In this document: positions 1 to 8,843 of the stretch, one piece after another
Layout of the letters: every line of letters starts with the position of its first letter
Position numbering within the stretch: the first letter of the stretch is position 1
Virus record (IMG/VR): IMGVR_UViG_3300029922_000042
Coordinates: 21,672-85,671 of that record
Source of the DNA: a virus
Reading direction: 5' to 3' (one strand)
DNA: 64,000 nt
Position numbers and translations under genes: made by a program
Notes under the pieces: generated by a model
What the model was told of the DNA's origin: nothing
Databases searched by the model: none
The model's input: only the letters and a program-made list of their open reading frames with translations

Positions 1-660
1 AGTGAGGAAAACTTCCGTAGAGTAATTGAAACAGTTGATAGTATTGGACGGTGTGTGTTGTTCATCGACGAAATTGAAAAAGGTCTGAATCGTAATGCAG
101 TATCTGGTGCTGGTGACTCAGGTACATCTTCTCGTACGTTTGCTACACTATTAAGTTGGTTGAGTGATCACAAATCTCCCGTATTTGTTATAGCCACCAC
201 TAATGATCATACTAAACTCCCACCCGAGTTTATTCGTAAAGGCAGGTTTGATGATGTATTCTGGGTCGACTTGCCTACACTAGCTGAGAGAATATCGATC
301 TTTGATGTGTTAATTAAGCGGTATTTTCGAGAGCCAGCCAAGTATAACCTGGCTAAACTTGCTGAGAAGACTGAAGGTTTTACTGGTGCTGAAATTGAAG
401 AAGTTATCAAAGGTGCCATGTTTAACCGGTTTGATAAAGATGGTAAGGAATTCACTAACACTGACTTGCTGGATGAGATTAACAGTACTCAACCAATCAG
501 CGTTACGTCCAAAGTTGATATTGATGCTATGCGGGAGAAGGCGGTGGGCAAGCTCAGAGTTGCTAGCGTTAGTGGTTCAGTGAAAATGTTTACCATGGAT
601 GAAACTAAGCGAAGAACTGAAGGTAACGGTGAAGACAGAGCGTTAGATCCGTTTAACTAA
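1..660 (+). CDS. AAA+ ATPase, Ycf46-like (5' end outside window)
   Basis: The frame is open from base 1, so the N-terminus including Walker A lies upstream. The visible part has Walker B (LFIDEIEKG), a following DSGTSSR segment, a sensor-1-like stretch (VIATTND) and the RKGRFDD arginine-finger region, in the order typical of Ycf46/FtsH-type AAA+ ATPases, then a helical lid (TEGFTGAEIEEVIKGAM). In this family the protein is a hexameric remodelling ATPase; its phage role is not established. It is followed by a strong hairpin and by DUF3150-, DUF1257- and DUF2997-like genes, partners often seen with Ycf46-type ATPases. Family assignment is firm; substrate is unknown. Confidence 0.85.
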   Translation, partial: SEENFRRVIETVDSIGRCVLFIDEIEKGLNRNAVSGAGDSGTSSRTFATLLSWLSDHKSPVFVIATTNDHTKLPPEFIRKGRFDDVFWVDLPTLAERISIFDVLIKRYFREPAKYNLAKLAEKTEGFTGAEIEEVIKGAMFNRFDKDGKEFTNTDLLDEINSTQPISVTSKVDIDAMREKAVGKLRVASVSGSVKMFTMDETKRRTEGNGEDRALDPFN

Positions 661-666
661 AAATAT

Positions 667-704
667 GGGGAAGCTAGCATTAAACTAGCTTCCCCTATCT
701 ATTT
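667..704 (+). terminator. Rho-independent-type terminator after the AAA gene
   Basis: An 11-bp perfect stem (GGGGAAGCTAG with CTAGCTTCCCC, 667-695) with a 7-nt loop is followed by TATCTATTT. It lies between the stop at 660 and the next start at 705, so the following gene starts almost on the tail of the hairpin. Confidence 0.75.
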
Positions 705-1115
705 ATGGGAATGTTCGATCAAATAAAATGCAAATATCCATTACCAGTCACTGAGTTTCAAAATACTACATTTCAAACCAAAGATACTCCTGCCCAAGCT
801 TGTGATTTATACGAGATTAGGGAGGACGGCACACTTTGGTATGAGAATTATGATCAAGAAGATCAGAGTGAACGAGGTATATGGATTAAAAATCATCCTG
901 ACCAAGAACCTCCAGAAGAATTAAAGGGGTTGCGAGGATTCATAGGTTGTGGTGCCAAGGTTAATAGACGGTGGGAACAAGTTATTTTTACCGGAGAGAT
1001 TTGTTTTTATGAAGCTCTTGGAAAAGATTATACTGGTTGGATAGAGTTTTCCGCCTACTTCGAAAACGGAAAAGTGGTAAGACTTAATCTTATAGCACAT
1101 AAAAAACCTGATTAA
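705..1115 (+). CDS. Conserved phage protein starting MGMFD
   Basis: 136 residues starting MGMFDQIKCKYPLP, a start I recognise from many phage hypothetical proteins with the MGMFD.I.C.YPLP pattern. It is rich in aromatic and acidic residues and has no membrane segment. The function of the family is unknown. It sits between a terminator and the DUF3150-like gene (2-nt gap), so it probably belongs to that transcription unit. Confidence 0.7.
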   Translation: MGMFDQIKCKYPLPVTEFQNTTFQTKDTPAQACDLYEIREDGTLWYENYDQEDQSERGIWIKNHPDQEPPEELKGLRGFIGCGAKVNRRWEQVIFTGEICFYEALGKDYTGWIEFSAYFENGKVVRLNLIAHKKPD

Positions 1116-1117
1116 TT

Positions 1118-2104
1118 ATGAAGAATGTAGCATTGCCTGATTTGGAGAAACGGACTAGAAACTTATTTCAATCAGGAAAATTAGTACAAGTACATGTCAG
1201 TAAATGGAGTATGATGGTAGGAGCAGATACCAAGGATTTAGGAATCGAGGAAAAAGATAGTAAAATCCCGGCATTTGTGACTATTGGAAAGAAAGCACTT
1301 TTTACTGATGAAGTTAGGTTGGTTTTTTCAAGAATAGAATCGGCAGCCAGGGCATACTTGATCCACAATTCACATCAATATCCAATAGCTGATGCTCATT
1401 TTGTCCCCACCAAGCTGTTAGAGAAGGTTAGTATAGAATTGGATAAGTACCGAGCCGAGTTTTTCAAGCAAGTTGATAATCTTATTACTAATTACGAAGT
1501 ATACAAACAACAAATGCTGGACAAGTACCCGGATTATGAAGATAATCTGTTACCTTGTTATCTACCTATAAGTGAAGTTAGAAGCAGGTATAATTTTAGC
1601 ATAAGTTTGTATGAAGTAGCATTTCCGAAGAAGATGGATAAGGTGACAAGGACGGAAATTATTGCTCAAAATTTAGCAGCTGAAAAGGCCTCAGCTAAAT
1701 ATGAGGCACTAATGAAAGAACAATATCAGCATCATTTAACGCAAATGGAATCCTTTCTTAAAGAGAGTACTTTGGCGTTGCGTGGTGAGATAGTAAAGAC
1801 TTTCGAAGTGATGGCGCAAAAGATACAAAATAGAGAAGTTATTTCTGGTGCAAATTTAAAGACAATGAAGGCAGCTATTGATAGTTTTGATGCCTTGGAT
1901 TTTCTTGATGACCAGAAAGTTAAACAAAATCTGGCTATTGTAAAGAAGTTGATTAGTTCTGGAGCTGATTTTAAATCAGACGCTGAGATTGTGCAAAGGC
2001 TTAATACAGCCATTAATACTACCCTTGAAACTGCAAAATCCATTAGTGATATTGACACCTTGACCGGTGAGTATACTAGAAGATTGGATTTTGATGAACT
2101 ATGA
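1118..2104 (+). CDS. DUF3150-like protein
   Basis: 328 residues, largely helical, with long charged helices around residues 110-260. The N-terminal sequence (LVQVHVSKWSMMVGADTKDLG) and its place next to a Ycf46-type AAA ATPase match the DUF3150 family, which is commonly paired with MoxR-like AAA proteins; this is from memory and not searched. The last residues are RRLDFDEL, a variant of the C-terminal tail found on many small genes in this window. No catalytic motif was seen. Confidence 0.5.
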   Translation: MKNVALPDLEKRTRNLFQSGKLVQVHVSKWSMMVGADTKDLGIEEKDSKIPAFVTIGKKALFTDEVRLVFSRIESAARAYLIHNSHQYPIADAHFVPTKLLEKVSIELDKYRAEFFKQVDNLITNYEVYKQQMLDKYPDYEDNLLPCYLPISEVRSRYNFSISLYEVAFPKKMDKVTRTEIIAQNLAAEKASAKYEALMKEQYQHHLTQMESFLKESTLALRGEIVKTFEVMAQKIQNREVISGANLKTMKAAIDSFDALDFLDDQKVKQNLAIVKKLISSGADFKSDAEIVQRLNTAINTTLETAKSISDIDTLTGEYTRRLDFDEL

Positions 2105-2107
2105 ATT

Positions 2108-2470
2108 ATGGTAATATTTGAAGGAATGCCATACCCGTTAGATATGGTATATATTAAGTTGGCAGGTAAGACAGAAATTGTCAGTATTCCACTTTTTGAA
2201 GCAGTGGCAATTCTAAATAATGCTTCTTTTGATTATAACGGTAGTAAGGCAAAATCAATAGAAAAAGGAGTTGAAACTTATGTCTTTAAAGGTGATACTA
2301 GTAAGGAAAAGAACAAGGTATTCGTAGTGCCTAAAGAAAAGCTTAGAATAACGTTAGAAGCAGATATTTACGATAACAACAAAGCAGATAGAATAACAGA
2401 TTTAGCTATACAACCAATGGATGAGTTGTTGGTTAATGAAGTAAAAAAATTAATTGAAATTCAACAATAA
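2108..2470 (+). CDS. Unknown small protein in the Ycf46 cluster
   Basis: 120 residues starting MVIFEGMPYPLDMVYIKL; mixed beta/alpha composition, no cysteine and no recognised motif. It begins 3 nt after the DUF3150-like gene and precedes the DUF1257-like gene, so it is probably co-expressed with them. Confidence 0.65.
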   Translation: MVIFEGMPYPLDMVYIKLAGKTEIVSIPLFEAVAILNNASFDYNGSKAKSIEKGVETYVFKGDTSKEKNKVFVVPKEKLRITLEADIYDNNKADRITDLAIQPMDELLVNEVKKLIEIQQ

Positions 2471-2488
2471 ACAACACATAAATAACAT

Positions 2489-2881
2489 ATGTCACACACT
2501 GTAAAAATCAACACTCAATTCAAAACCGAATTCATGACCTCTTTTCAAAGAGCGCTTACACATTTCGGTTGGAAGATTGAAAACGACAGCAAAATCAACA
2601 CTTATCCTAGTGACCCGGCTAGAAATGAGGTTTATCCAATGGTGGCCAAAAACCCCAATAATGGATATGATATCGGAATGAAGTTGAACGAGACTACCGG
2701 AGAAATCGAACTGTACGGTGATTTCTATGATGGTAGCATCTCCAAGACTTTGGGTAGTAACTGTGAAGCATTGAAGCAGGAGTATGGTTGCTGTGTCATT
2801 GAAGACAAACTAGCTTATGAAGGCTATGTTGCGACCCGGCATGTCCAGGAAAATGGCATTGTCGATATTTACGCTGAATAA
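2489..2881 (+). CDS. DUF1257 / Ycf35-like protein
   Basis: 130 residues starting MSHTVKINTQFKTEF, matching the MSH(F/T)..I.T...... start of DUF1257 (Ycf35) proteins, with the conserved GW (residues about 28-29) and a YDIGMKLN segment. Members of this family are often encoded near Ycf46 ATPases and DUF2997 proteins, which is the arrangement here. The biochemical role is unknown. Leader ACAACACATAAATAACAT has no Shine-Dalgarno sequence. Confidence 0.75.
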   Translation: MSHTVKINTQFKTEFMTSFQRALTHFGWKIENDSKINTYPSDPARNEVYPMVAKNPNNGYDIGMKLNETTGEIELYGDFYDGSISKTLGSNCEALKQEYGCCVIEDKLAYEGYVATRHVQENGIVDIYAE

Positions 2882-2884
2882 GCT

Positions 2885-3265
2885 ATGGTGAATACTGCTA
2901 CACAGAAGCAGGGGCAGCAAGGAGCATGGGGTAATACTCATGCTCCTTCCAAGCCTTTACACAAAAAATATGAAGTTGGCCTGTCTGATAAGTTAAAGAG
3001 CAGGGTTGCTAATTTAATTCTTAATTACTTCTTGTTTGAACAGCCACCAGCACAAAGTATTAAACTGGTTGACAATTCTTTGCGTCAATTAGATGAAGTT
3101 AATAATGTCTGGGCTGCTAGTGTACAAACAATAGTATATTATAAGAAGATAGCTCCTAGAGTACATACTTCTAGAGTAAGATTCCGCATCCTGTGTGAAA
3201 AAGATATCACTAACATCGAAACATCAAAAATTAACATCCACAAAAACCAAGTAATATTTATATGA
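2885..3265 (+). CDS. Unknown protein in the Ycf46 cluster
   Basis: 126 residues. A Gln/Gly/Thr-rich, probably disordered N-terminus (MVNTATQKQGQQGAWGN) leads into a more ordered, basic C-terminal part (VRFRILCEKDITNIE). No recognised motif. It overlaps the next start by 4 nt (ATGA), so translation is probably coupled. Confidence 0.65.
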   Translation: MVNTATQKQGQQGAWGNTHAPSKPLHKKYEVGLSDKLKSRVANLILNYFLFEQPPAQSIKLVDNSLRQLDEVNNVWAASVQTIVYYKKIAPRVHTSRVRFRILCEKDITNIETSKINIHKNQVIFI

Positions 3266-3468
3266 ACAAACCAAAAATTCACTTCCAAATTGCCAAAGAC
3301 GGTAACGTTACTGTCATGGACGTTAAGGGAGCAGGCACTAGTTGTCTGGAAACTACTTCAGGTATCGAAAAGGCGTTGGGTATTGTAGACGAGAAGTCTC
3401 GGGCTACTAATGCCAGTGCTTATGAAGACCCTGAACAGATTAAACTCGAAAATACCATCACTGAATGA
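3262..3468 (+). CDS. DUF2997-like protein
   Basis: 68 residues. The pattern I.F.I..DG.V...V.G..G..C......IE.ALG is that of DUF2997, which accompanies DUF1257 and Ycf46 in cyanobacteria, plastid genomes and phages. The single Cys (residue 29) in GAGTSCLETT is the conserved family position as I remember it. Translationally coupled on both sides by 4-nt overlaps. Confidence 0.7.
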   Translation: MNKPKIHFQIAKDGNVTVMDVKGAGTSCLETTSGIEKALGIVDEKSRATNASAYEDPEQIKLENTITE

Positions 3469-3692
3469 AAATTCGTGTAGGTACTGACGGTGTTATTTCT
3501 GCTGTCTATTCTGATAAGTTAATGAACATGAATCTGGGTAAATTGAAAGTTACCAGAGCTAGTAATGTTGAGTTTAATGAAACTAGTCAGGAATGGGAAG
3601 CTAGAACACCTGAAAATGAGTTGATTGCTCATGGACCTAACCGGGATGCAGTGATTAAAGAAGAAGTTAGAGTCATTGAATCTAGGTTGTAA
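3465..3692 (+). CDS. Unknown small protein
   Basis: 75 residues starting MKIRVGTDGVISAVYSD; beta-rich, no recognised domain. It starts inside the stop of the DUF2997-like gene and is followed by a terminator, so it closes this transcription unit. Confidence 0.65.
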   Translation: MKIRVGTDGVISAVYSDKLMNMNLGKLKVTRASNVEFNETSQEWEARTPENELIAHGPNRDAVIKEEVRVIESRL

Positions 3693-3698
3693 GTAGTA

Positions 3699-3736
3699 GA
3701 GGGAGGTAGGCATTTATTTTGTCTACCTCCCTCAAT
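3699..3736 (+). terminator. Hairpin terminator closing the Ycf46 cluster
   Basis: An 11-bp perfect stem, GAGGGAGGTAG pairing with CTACCTCCCTC (3699-3733), with a 13-nt loop and followed by AATTTATATT. It separates the AAA/DUF cluster from the first Cys-repeat gene. Confidence 0.7.
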
Positions 3737-3746
3737 TTATATTCTT

Positions 3747-4193
3747 ATGAAAATAACTAAAAGAGGTAATAGATGGTATGACGAAAATAATAATAGTTGG
3801 ATAACTGAAGAATCAGCTACTCTATACTCACCTACCCTAACTAATTGTATATGGTGTAGAGATTGTAGTGATTGTATTAATTGTAGTTATTGTAGTCATT
3901 GTATTAGTTGTATTAGTTGTAGTGATTGTAGTTATTGTAGTGGTTGTAGTAATTGTAGTAGTTGTAATAATTGTAGTCGCTGTATTAATTGTAGTAGTTG
4001 TAGTTATTGTGTTGATTGTAATGATTGTAGAGATTGTATTAGTTGTAGGTATTGTAGAGATTGTAGTTACTGTGAATCAATTTATGATCTGAGTAATAAG
4101 ATAAGTTTTGCAGCCCAATTTAAGGATAGACAAGAACCAACTATTAGGGTGGAAATAGATATTAATGATAGAAAACTGGAACCAGATTTGTAG
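3747..4193 (+). CDS. Cys-x-x triplet-repeat protein, copy 1
   Basis: 148 residues in three parts. The N-terminal cap of about 30 residues (NRWYDENNNSWITEE, then YSPTLTNC) is followed by about 26 consecutive triplets with Cys at every third residue (residues about 32-109), the other positions being mostly Ser, Asn, Asp, Ile, Tyr or Arg. The C-terminal domain ends in DINDRKLEPDL. Each neighbouring pair of triplets forms a CxxC motif, so metal binding or disulfide stacking is plausible but untested. I cannot name the family. The repeat is encoded by near-periodic 9-nt DNA (TGTAGTRAT-like), which also explains long spurious frames on both strands here. It directly precedes the SbcD-like gene. Confidence 0.9.
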   Translation: MKITKRGNRWYDENNNSWITEESATLYSPTLTNCIWCRDCSDCINCSYCSHCISCISCSDCSYCSGCSNCSSCNNCSRCINCSSCSYCVDCNDCRDCISCRYCRDCSYCESIYDLSNKISFAAQFKDRQEPTIRVEIDINDRKLEPDL

Positions 4194-4208
4194 TATAGTT
4201 CTTTATTT

Positions 4209-5342
4209 ATGAGTGAAAAAATAGTATTTAATTTAAACAAACCCAGCCCAACTTTTATAGCTAGTGCAGATATTCATTTAGGTAAGAAATTGTATAATTT
4301 CCCTGAACTTGAAGAAGATTTACGAGATAATTTTGTGAGACTAGTAGAATTAGCTATTGAAAAAGATGTACGGTATTTAATTATTGCTGGTGATCTATTT
4401 GAGGATAATAATTATACCAAACCACATACTATAGCCTTCATAGCTAAATTAGTGGCAAAATTAGCCTTACATGACATTAAACTGATAGGAATTGCAGGAG
4501 ATCATGATAAGCCCTTAAAAGGTGAAGCCTGGATAAGAATTAGTGATATTCTACCAGTTACTATAGAACCATCTTTTACTGGATTGGACTATTTTGATTA
4601 CTCTTATGTAACTGTCGATGAATTAGTTACAGCTCTTACAGGAGATAAAAATCCTGAAAATATTAAGTGGATTTTCCTACATTGTCAATTTCCACAGTTA
4701 TTCAAGATGGCAGAACCCAAGAAACTAATAGATTTCAATAAACTTGAGTTATTTAAGAATTTCCCTAATTTACAAGGTATAATAGCTGGAGACATTCATT
4801 CCGGTCCTGAAACCAAGGCTTATGGTGTTAATAGAGAGGCTTATGTAGGTTATACTGGTAGTTTGGGTATAACGGATATAGCTGAGTCTAGAACTGTAAA
4901 GTCAGTGTTATATTGTGATGGAAAGAATCTAATTAGACTTCCATTCCAGCAAAGAAGAGCCTGGAAAGAAATTAATTTTCAAGGAGAGGCAGCTGTAAAT
5001 TTTGATGTTTCAGCTGAGTTAGAATGGATAAATAAAGAAAAATTTAAACCAGTTTTGAAAATAAACTGGGACAATAATAGTGACCCTTATATAAATAAAT
5101 TAACAGCCTTATATGAAGCGGCATTGGTTAAATTACAACAACATCCAATTGGTTCGTTAACAAATGATGAATGTGAAGAAGTACTGACTAGTCGATCAGA
5201 TATTACTACTGACGTTAAAATTGAAAAAGCTCTACATTCTTGCTGTGATGGGGATGAGGATTTATATACCTTATCTTTATCTTTGTTAAATAATGATGTC
5301 AAAGACACATTAGACCAATTTAAAGCCAAATATGAATTATGA
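4209..5342 (+). CDS. SbcD/Mre11-like metallophosphoesterase nuclease subunit
   Basis: 377 residues. The calcineurin-like nuclease motifs are in order: SADIHLG (about 19-25), IIAGDLFED (about 59-67), GDHDK (about 97; GNHD is usual), FLHCQ (about 157) and AGDIHSG (about 193-199). With the SbcC/Rad50-like protein encoded downstream it should form a dsDNA-end processing nuclease, equivalent to T4 gp46/gp47 in recombination-dependent replication. The GDHD form is a small deviation from the family consensus. It overlaps the next gene by 4 nt. Confidence 0.88.
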   Translation: MSEKIVFNLNKPSPTFIASADIHLGKKLYNFPELEEDLRDNFVRLVELAIEKDVRYLIIAGDLFEDNNYTKPHTIAFIAKLVAKLALHDIKLIGIAGDHDKPLKGEAWIRISDILPVTIEPSFTGLDYFDYSYVTVDELVTALTGDKNPENIKWIFLHCQFPQLFKMAEPKKLIDFNKLELFKNFPNLQGIIAGDIHSGPETKAYGVNREAYVGYTGSLGITDIAESRTVKSVLYCDGKNLIRLPFQQRRAWKEINFQGEAAVNFDVSAELEWINKEKFKPVLKINWDNNSDPYINKLTALYEAALVKLQQHPIGSLTNDECEEVLTSRSDITTDVKIEKALHSCCDGDEDLYTLSLSLLNNDVKDTLDQFKAKYEL

Positions 5343-5839
5343 GCAGGCCGGGTTATTGGAAAACAAAAGATGCTGGTGAAATACCTTATAGTATAATGGA
5401 AAATAGCCACGTTAAACATGCATTACGGTACTTACGCAAGACTATATTAGCTACAGATACTAAGCCGAATTATAGAGTATATTGTGAAGGTAAGTTAATA
5501 GAGTTAGGAGAAGAAGCACAAAGAAGAGGTATAATTACTTCAGAAGATATAACTACTGATGCATTAATGGCTCAGATAGAGGTGTGGCAAACTGAATGGG
5601 ATAGTAGACGAACTGTGATGCCAGTTATACAAAGTTCAATTCATACTCCATCTAATATTGATTTAAGTAATATATTTAATACAATACCAACTCCTATTAG
5701 TATATATAAACCACGCATTTCAGTTATTATAGATGTGGATAAAGAGTTAAGTAGAGTGACTGGTTTAAGAATATACAACCCTAATAAAGAATATGATGAG
5801 GGAATGTTCATTAATAGGAGATTGGATATGGAACTATGA
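5339..5839 (+). CDS. Unknown protein between SbcD and SbcC, with shared C-terminal tail
   Basis: 166 residues. The N-terminal stretch GYWKTKDAGEIPYSIMENSHVKHALRYL resembles small phage proteins with a TKDGxxIxxxxMxxxHLxNxLxxL pattern; the middle is Ile/Thr-rich. It ends in INRRLDMEL, a member of the shared tail family. Coupled by ATGA overlaps to the genes before and after. Confidence 0.7.
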   Translation: MSRPGYWKTKDAGEIPYSIMENSHVKHALRYLRKTILATDTKPNYRVYCEGKLIELGEEAQRRGIITSEDITTDALMAQIEVWQTEWDSRRTVMPVIQSSIHTPSNIDLSNIFNTIPTPISIYKPRISVIIDVDKELSRVTGLRIYNPNKEYDEGMFINRRLDMEL

Positions 5840-6006
5840 ACACAGATGATTATGATTTAATAGAACGGATTATTGTAGTAGGTGATCGACTAGTTAATTA
5901 TATTGATTATCCTCCAGATAAATATGAAGCTAAAGCATTGGAAGATTGGAAAGAAGCTACTAGAATATTTAGATCAATTATAGAAGAAAATAAAAGAAAT
6001 CTATGA
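5836..6006 (+). CDS. Small acidic helical protein
   Basis: 56 residues starting MNTDDYDLIERIIVVGDRL. It starts at ATG 5836 within the stop of the previous gene and its stop (TGA 6004-6006) overlaps the next start. The tight overlaps on both sides support it as real. Helical and charged; function unknown. Confidence 0.6.
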   Translation: MNTDDYDLIERIIVVGDRLVNYIDYPPDKYEAKALEDWKEATRIFRSIIEENKRNL

Positions 6007-6398
6007 CAATAACAAAAAGAGATAATAGATGGTATGATGAAAACAATAATAGTTGGAATACTGAAGAAGCAGCTACTATCTATTCACCTACTCTAACTAA
6101 TTGTAGTAATTGTAGTGATTGTATAGGTTGTAGTGATTGTACTGATTGTAGTTATTGTAGAGATTGTAGCTATTGTAATAATTGTAGTGATTGTAGTAGT
6201 TGTAGAGATTGTATTTATTGTAGTAGTTGTATTAATTGTAGTAGTTGTAGAGATTGTAGTAATTGTAGAAGTTGTATTGATTGTAGTAGTTGTAGTAGTT
6301 GTAGTTATCATGGTGATTGGATTGATGATAAGAAATATATACCAGAAGTTAGACCGTTTATAGATTGTAGAGATAGACTATTAGACCCTTATTTATGA
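6003..6398 (+). CDS. Cys-x-x triplet-repeat protein, copy 2
   Basis: 131 residues with the same cap as copy 1 (NRWYDENNNSWNTEEAAT), about 23 Cys triplets (residues about 31-98), and a C-terminal part with the YxPEVRPFIDCRDRLL sequence ending DPYL. This C-terminal type (PFIDC..RLL) is shared with the copies at 40150, 52227, 53173 and 55333. It lies inside the SbcD-SbcC operon, which suggests recent insertion or a role tied to that operon. Confidence 0.88.
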   Translation: MTITKRDNRWYDENNNSWNTEEAATIYSPTLTNCSNCSDCIGCSDCTDCSYCRDCSYCNNCSDCSSCRDCIYCSSCINCSSCRDCSNCRSCIDCSSCSSCSYHGDWIDDKKYIPEVRPFIDCRDRLLDPYL

Positions 6399-6408
6399 AT
6401 ATACAATA

Positions 6409-8469
6409 ATGCAATTATTAGAATTAACATTACATAATTATAAGCTGCATAGAAACAAAACTTTAGCTTTTGAATCTGGTGTAGTAGGAATAGTGGGAGG
6501 TAATGCTAGTGGTAAATCTAGTATTATAAGTGCCATTTGTTTCTTATTTACTGGGGAAATTGATACACCAAAGAAATCAGATTGTATTACATTAGGAGAA
6601 ACTGAAGGTTGGGTTAAGGGTAAGTTCTTATTAAATGGAAAGGAAGGTACACTAGAAAGACATTTAACCGGCTCTAAAGTTATATTAACTTATGATGATG
6701 TTGTTTATAATAAGACTACTGAAGTTAATCAGCTTTGGAATGACTTGTTACAAATAGACAGCACTATCTTTAATAATGTTATAGTAGCTAAACAAGGTGA
6801 AATTCAAAGTTTATTCAGTGATGAAACCGTGGTCAGAGAAAAAATATTTCAAAAAATATTCATGGTTCCTAATACTGATAAAATAAGAAACACAGTTTGG
6901 GATAACTATATAAAAGTATGCCCACCAGAGAAATTAGAGGAAGACGTTCAGTTACTTATTGTAGATCAGACTAACGTAGCTATCGAACGTAATAAAGCAT
7001 TGGCCAAAATAGAAGAATATACTATTGAATTAGTAGATGAACATACTTTAAAGTGTTTCCAGGATAGGATTAATTTTCTTGAAAAGTGTATTACAGACCT
7101 GGATAAAAGGCCGGAATTAGAAAATCAGAAAAACTTATATGAAGTAGAAGTAAGTCAATTACATCAAATTATTATCGATCTTCAAGGTAGTTTAGAAAAT
7201 TACCAGTCTAGCCTGGAATTACTCAATAAACTTAATGAATTTGTTGAAACTAGATCAGTATTTAACAGGAGTCAATCTATAATATCTGAACTGGATGCTA
7301 TAACTAAAAATATAGATTTAAATTTGTTGGCAGAGAAAAGGAGTGAGCTTATAGTTGCTGAAGATAGGAAAACTAGTAATTATGATTATCTACTCGAATG
7401 TAATGCTGATTTAAAAGAAGTTTTGAAACAGAAAAACAGTTTATTACAATTAAAGGGTCATGCTAATTGTCCTACTTGTTATCAAGCATTATCGGATGTT
7501 CAACCTTTGTTAATTAATCTACAAGTTACTGAAGATGAATTGACTAGAAAAATTAATAAAGCTAATACAAGTTATCAAGTAGATTTAAAAGATGTTCAAA
7601 GATTGAATATTGAATTGTCTAAATATGATTCTTTGTTATCTAGAAAAGGTTATCTAGAACAAGAGCTGGCCAGGACTAAAAAAGTTACTTATTCTGTACA
7701 AGAACATACTAATACTCAAACTTTATTAGATGGTAGGCATGATATAGAAGGTGAATTGACCAAAGCTAATAATAGGTTAATCGAACTTGATGCTGAAATA
7801 AGAGTAATTAATGAAAAGTTAAACAATCTGGCTATTTATGATGGAGAGAAATCAATAGAAGAGGAATTAGCTATATTACAACAAGTTATAGAGAATAATA
7901 ATACTACTAAAGATAATATAGCTAATCTACAGTTAATTAGTGGTAAATTAGAACATGAGCTGACTTTGTTAGAATCTAGAATAGTTCTTAGCCAGAATAA
8001 TCATACTTATAATATTAGGAGGAAAACCTACTTAGATAAGTTGAATGCTGTTTATGATATGTTTGCAGTTCATAAGTTTCCAAGAAAACTGATTGAAACT
8101 TATATGGATAATGTACAAAGCTATATCTCTAACTATCTGGATTACTTTGATCTACCTTATACTATAGTAGTAAAAGACGGGTTTAGGATTAGGCTATGTG
8201 ATAGTGCTAAGAGAGTACTACCCACTGTTTCAGGTGGACAAGAGGTAATGATTGGGTTAAGTTTGAGACTGGCTTTGCATCGAATGTTTGCCAAAGCGTT
8301 CCCTATTCTAATAATAGATGAAGGAACAAATCATTTGAGTGAAGTGAATAGGCAAAATTATTTTAATTTGATTAATGAACTTAGAAAACAAAAGGTTATC
8401 AATCAAATTATAGTAATAGATCATGATGTTGGTTTGAGCACAGTAGTTGACCAATTAATGGAATTATGA
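6409..8469 (+). CDS. SbcC/Rad50-like SMC-type ATPase
   Basis: 686 residues. Walker A GGNASGKSS (about 29-37), long coiled coils, a zinc hook CPTC at residues 354-357 (short arms compared with bacterial SbcC), ABC signature SGGQ (about 607-610), Walker B ILIIDEG (about 634-640) and the H-loop IDHD (about 670). It partners the SbcD-like nuclease at 4209 for DNA-end resection and recombination, like T4 gp46. All motifs required for ATP hydrolysis and hook dimerisation are present. Confidence 0.93.
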   Translation: MQLLELTLHNYKLHRNKTLAFESGVVGIVGGNASGKSSIISAICFLFTGEIDTPKKSDCITLGETEGWVKGKFLLNGKEGTLERHLTGSKVILTYDDVVYNKTTEVNQLWNDLLQIDSTIFNNVIVAKQGEIQSLFSDETVVREKIFQKIFMVPNTDKIRNTVWDNYIKVCPPEKLEEDVQLLIVDQTNVAIERNKALAKIEEYTIELVDEHTLKCFQDRINFLEKCITDLDKRPELENQKNLYEVEVSQLHQIIIDLQGSLENYQSSLELLNKLNEFVETRSVFNRSQSIISELDAITKNIDLNLLAEKRSELIVAEDRKTSNYDYLLECNADLKEVLKQKNSLLQLKGHANCPTCYQALSDVQPLLINLQVTEDELTRKINKANTSYQVDLKDVQRLNIELSKYDSLLSRKGYLEQELARTKKVTYSVQEHTNTQTLLDGRHDIEGELTKANNRLIELDAEIRVINEKLNNLAIYDGEKSIEEELAILQQVIENNNTTKDNIANLQLISGKLEHELTLLESRIVLSQNNHTYNIRRKTYLDKLNAVYDMFAVHKFPRKLIETYMDNVQSYISNYLDYFDLPYTIVVKDGFRIRLCDSAKRVLPTVSGGQEVMIGLSLRLALHRMFAKAFPILIIDEGTNHLSEVNRQNYFNLINELRKQKVINQIIVIDHDVGLSTVVDQLMEL

Positions 8470-8485
8470 ATAAAGTGAAAGAATT

Positions 8486-8836
8486 ATGAAGAAACCAAAA
8501 CCAATAACTGTAAGTCAGTTAGATTGGAGTGAGTGTATAGAATATTTGGAGAAGAAGTATGATTTTGAATCCCGTAATTATGCCAAGTCTAGTTATAGTA
8601 CGTTCAATACAAAACCTTATCTAGATTTCTGGCATTATATATGTGATTCTCAAAATCCTTCTAATGGAGGTACTATTTATTTTGATAAAGATAGTTTGGA
8701 TATATGTAAGTTTAATCATGAAGACAAAGACTTGCCTAAAGAGTTTAGAGGCTGGCGAGAGAAGATAATTGGGTATATCCTCAACGAATTCGGGGAAGGG
8801 AAAAACAAACAATGTGAATTCAAAACTGAATGGTAA
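8486..8836 (+). CDS. Unknown protein
   Basis: 116 residues, acidic and aromatic-rich, with a W..CIEYLEKKYDFESRNYA start. No recognised domain. It follows the SbcC-like gene by 16 nt and ends just before a small basic gene. Confidence 0.65.
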   Translation: MKKPKPITVSQLDWSECIEYLEKKYDFESRNYAKSSYSTFNTKPYLDFWHYICDSQNPSNGGTIYFDKDSLDICKFNHEDKDLPKEFRGWREKIIGYILNEFGEGKNKQCEFKTEW

Positions 8837-8843
8837 ATTAATT

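Noticed and set aside
3868-4092. Long Val/Ile-rich frames on the + strand and Thr/Ile-rich frames on the - strand over every Cys-repeat gene
   Set aside because: They are shadows of the 9-nt repeat, which is stop-free in several frames. The Cys frame has the conserved cap, C-terminal domain and gene overlaps.
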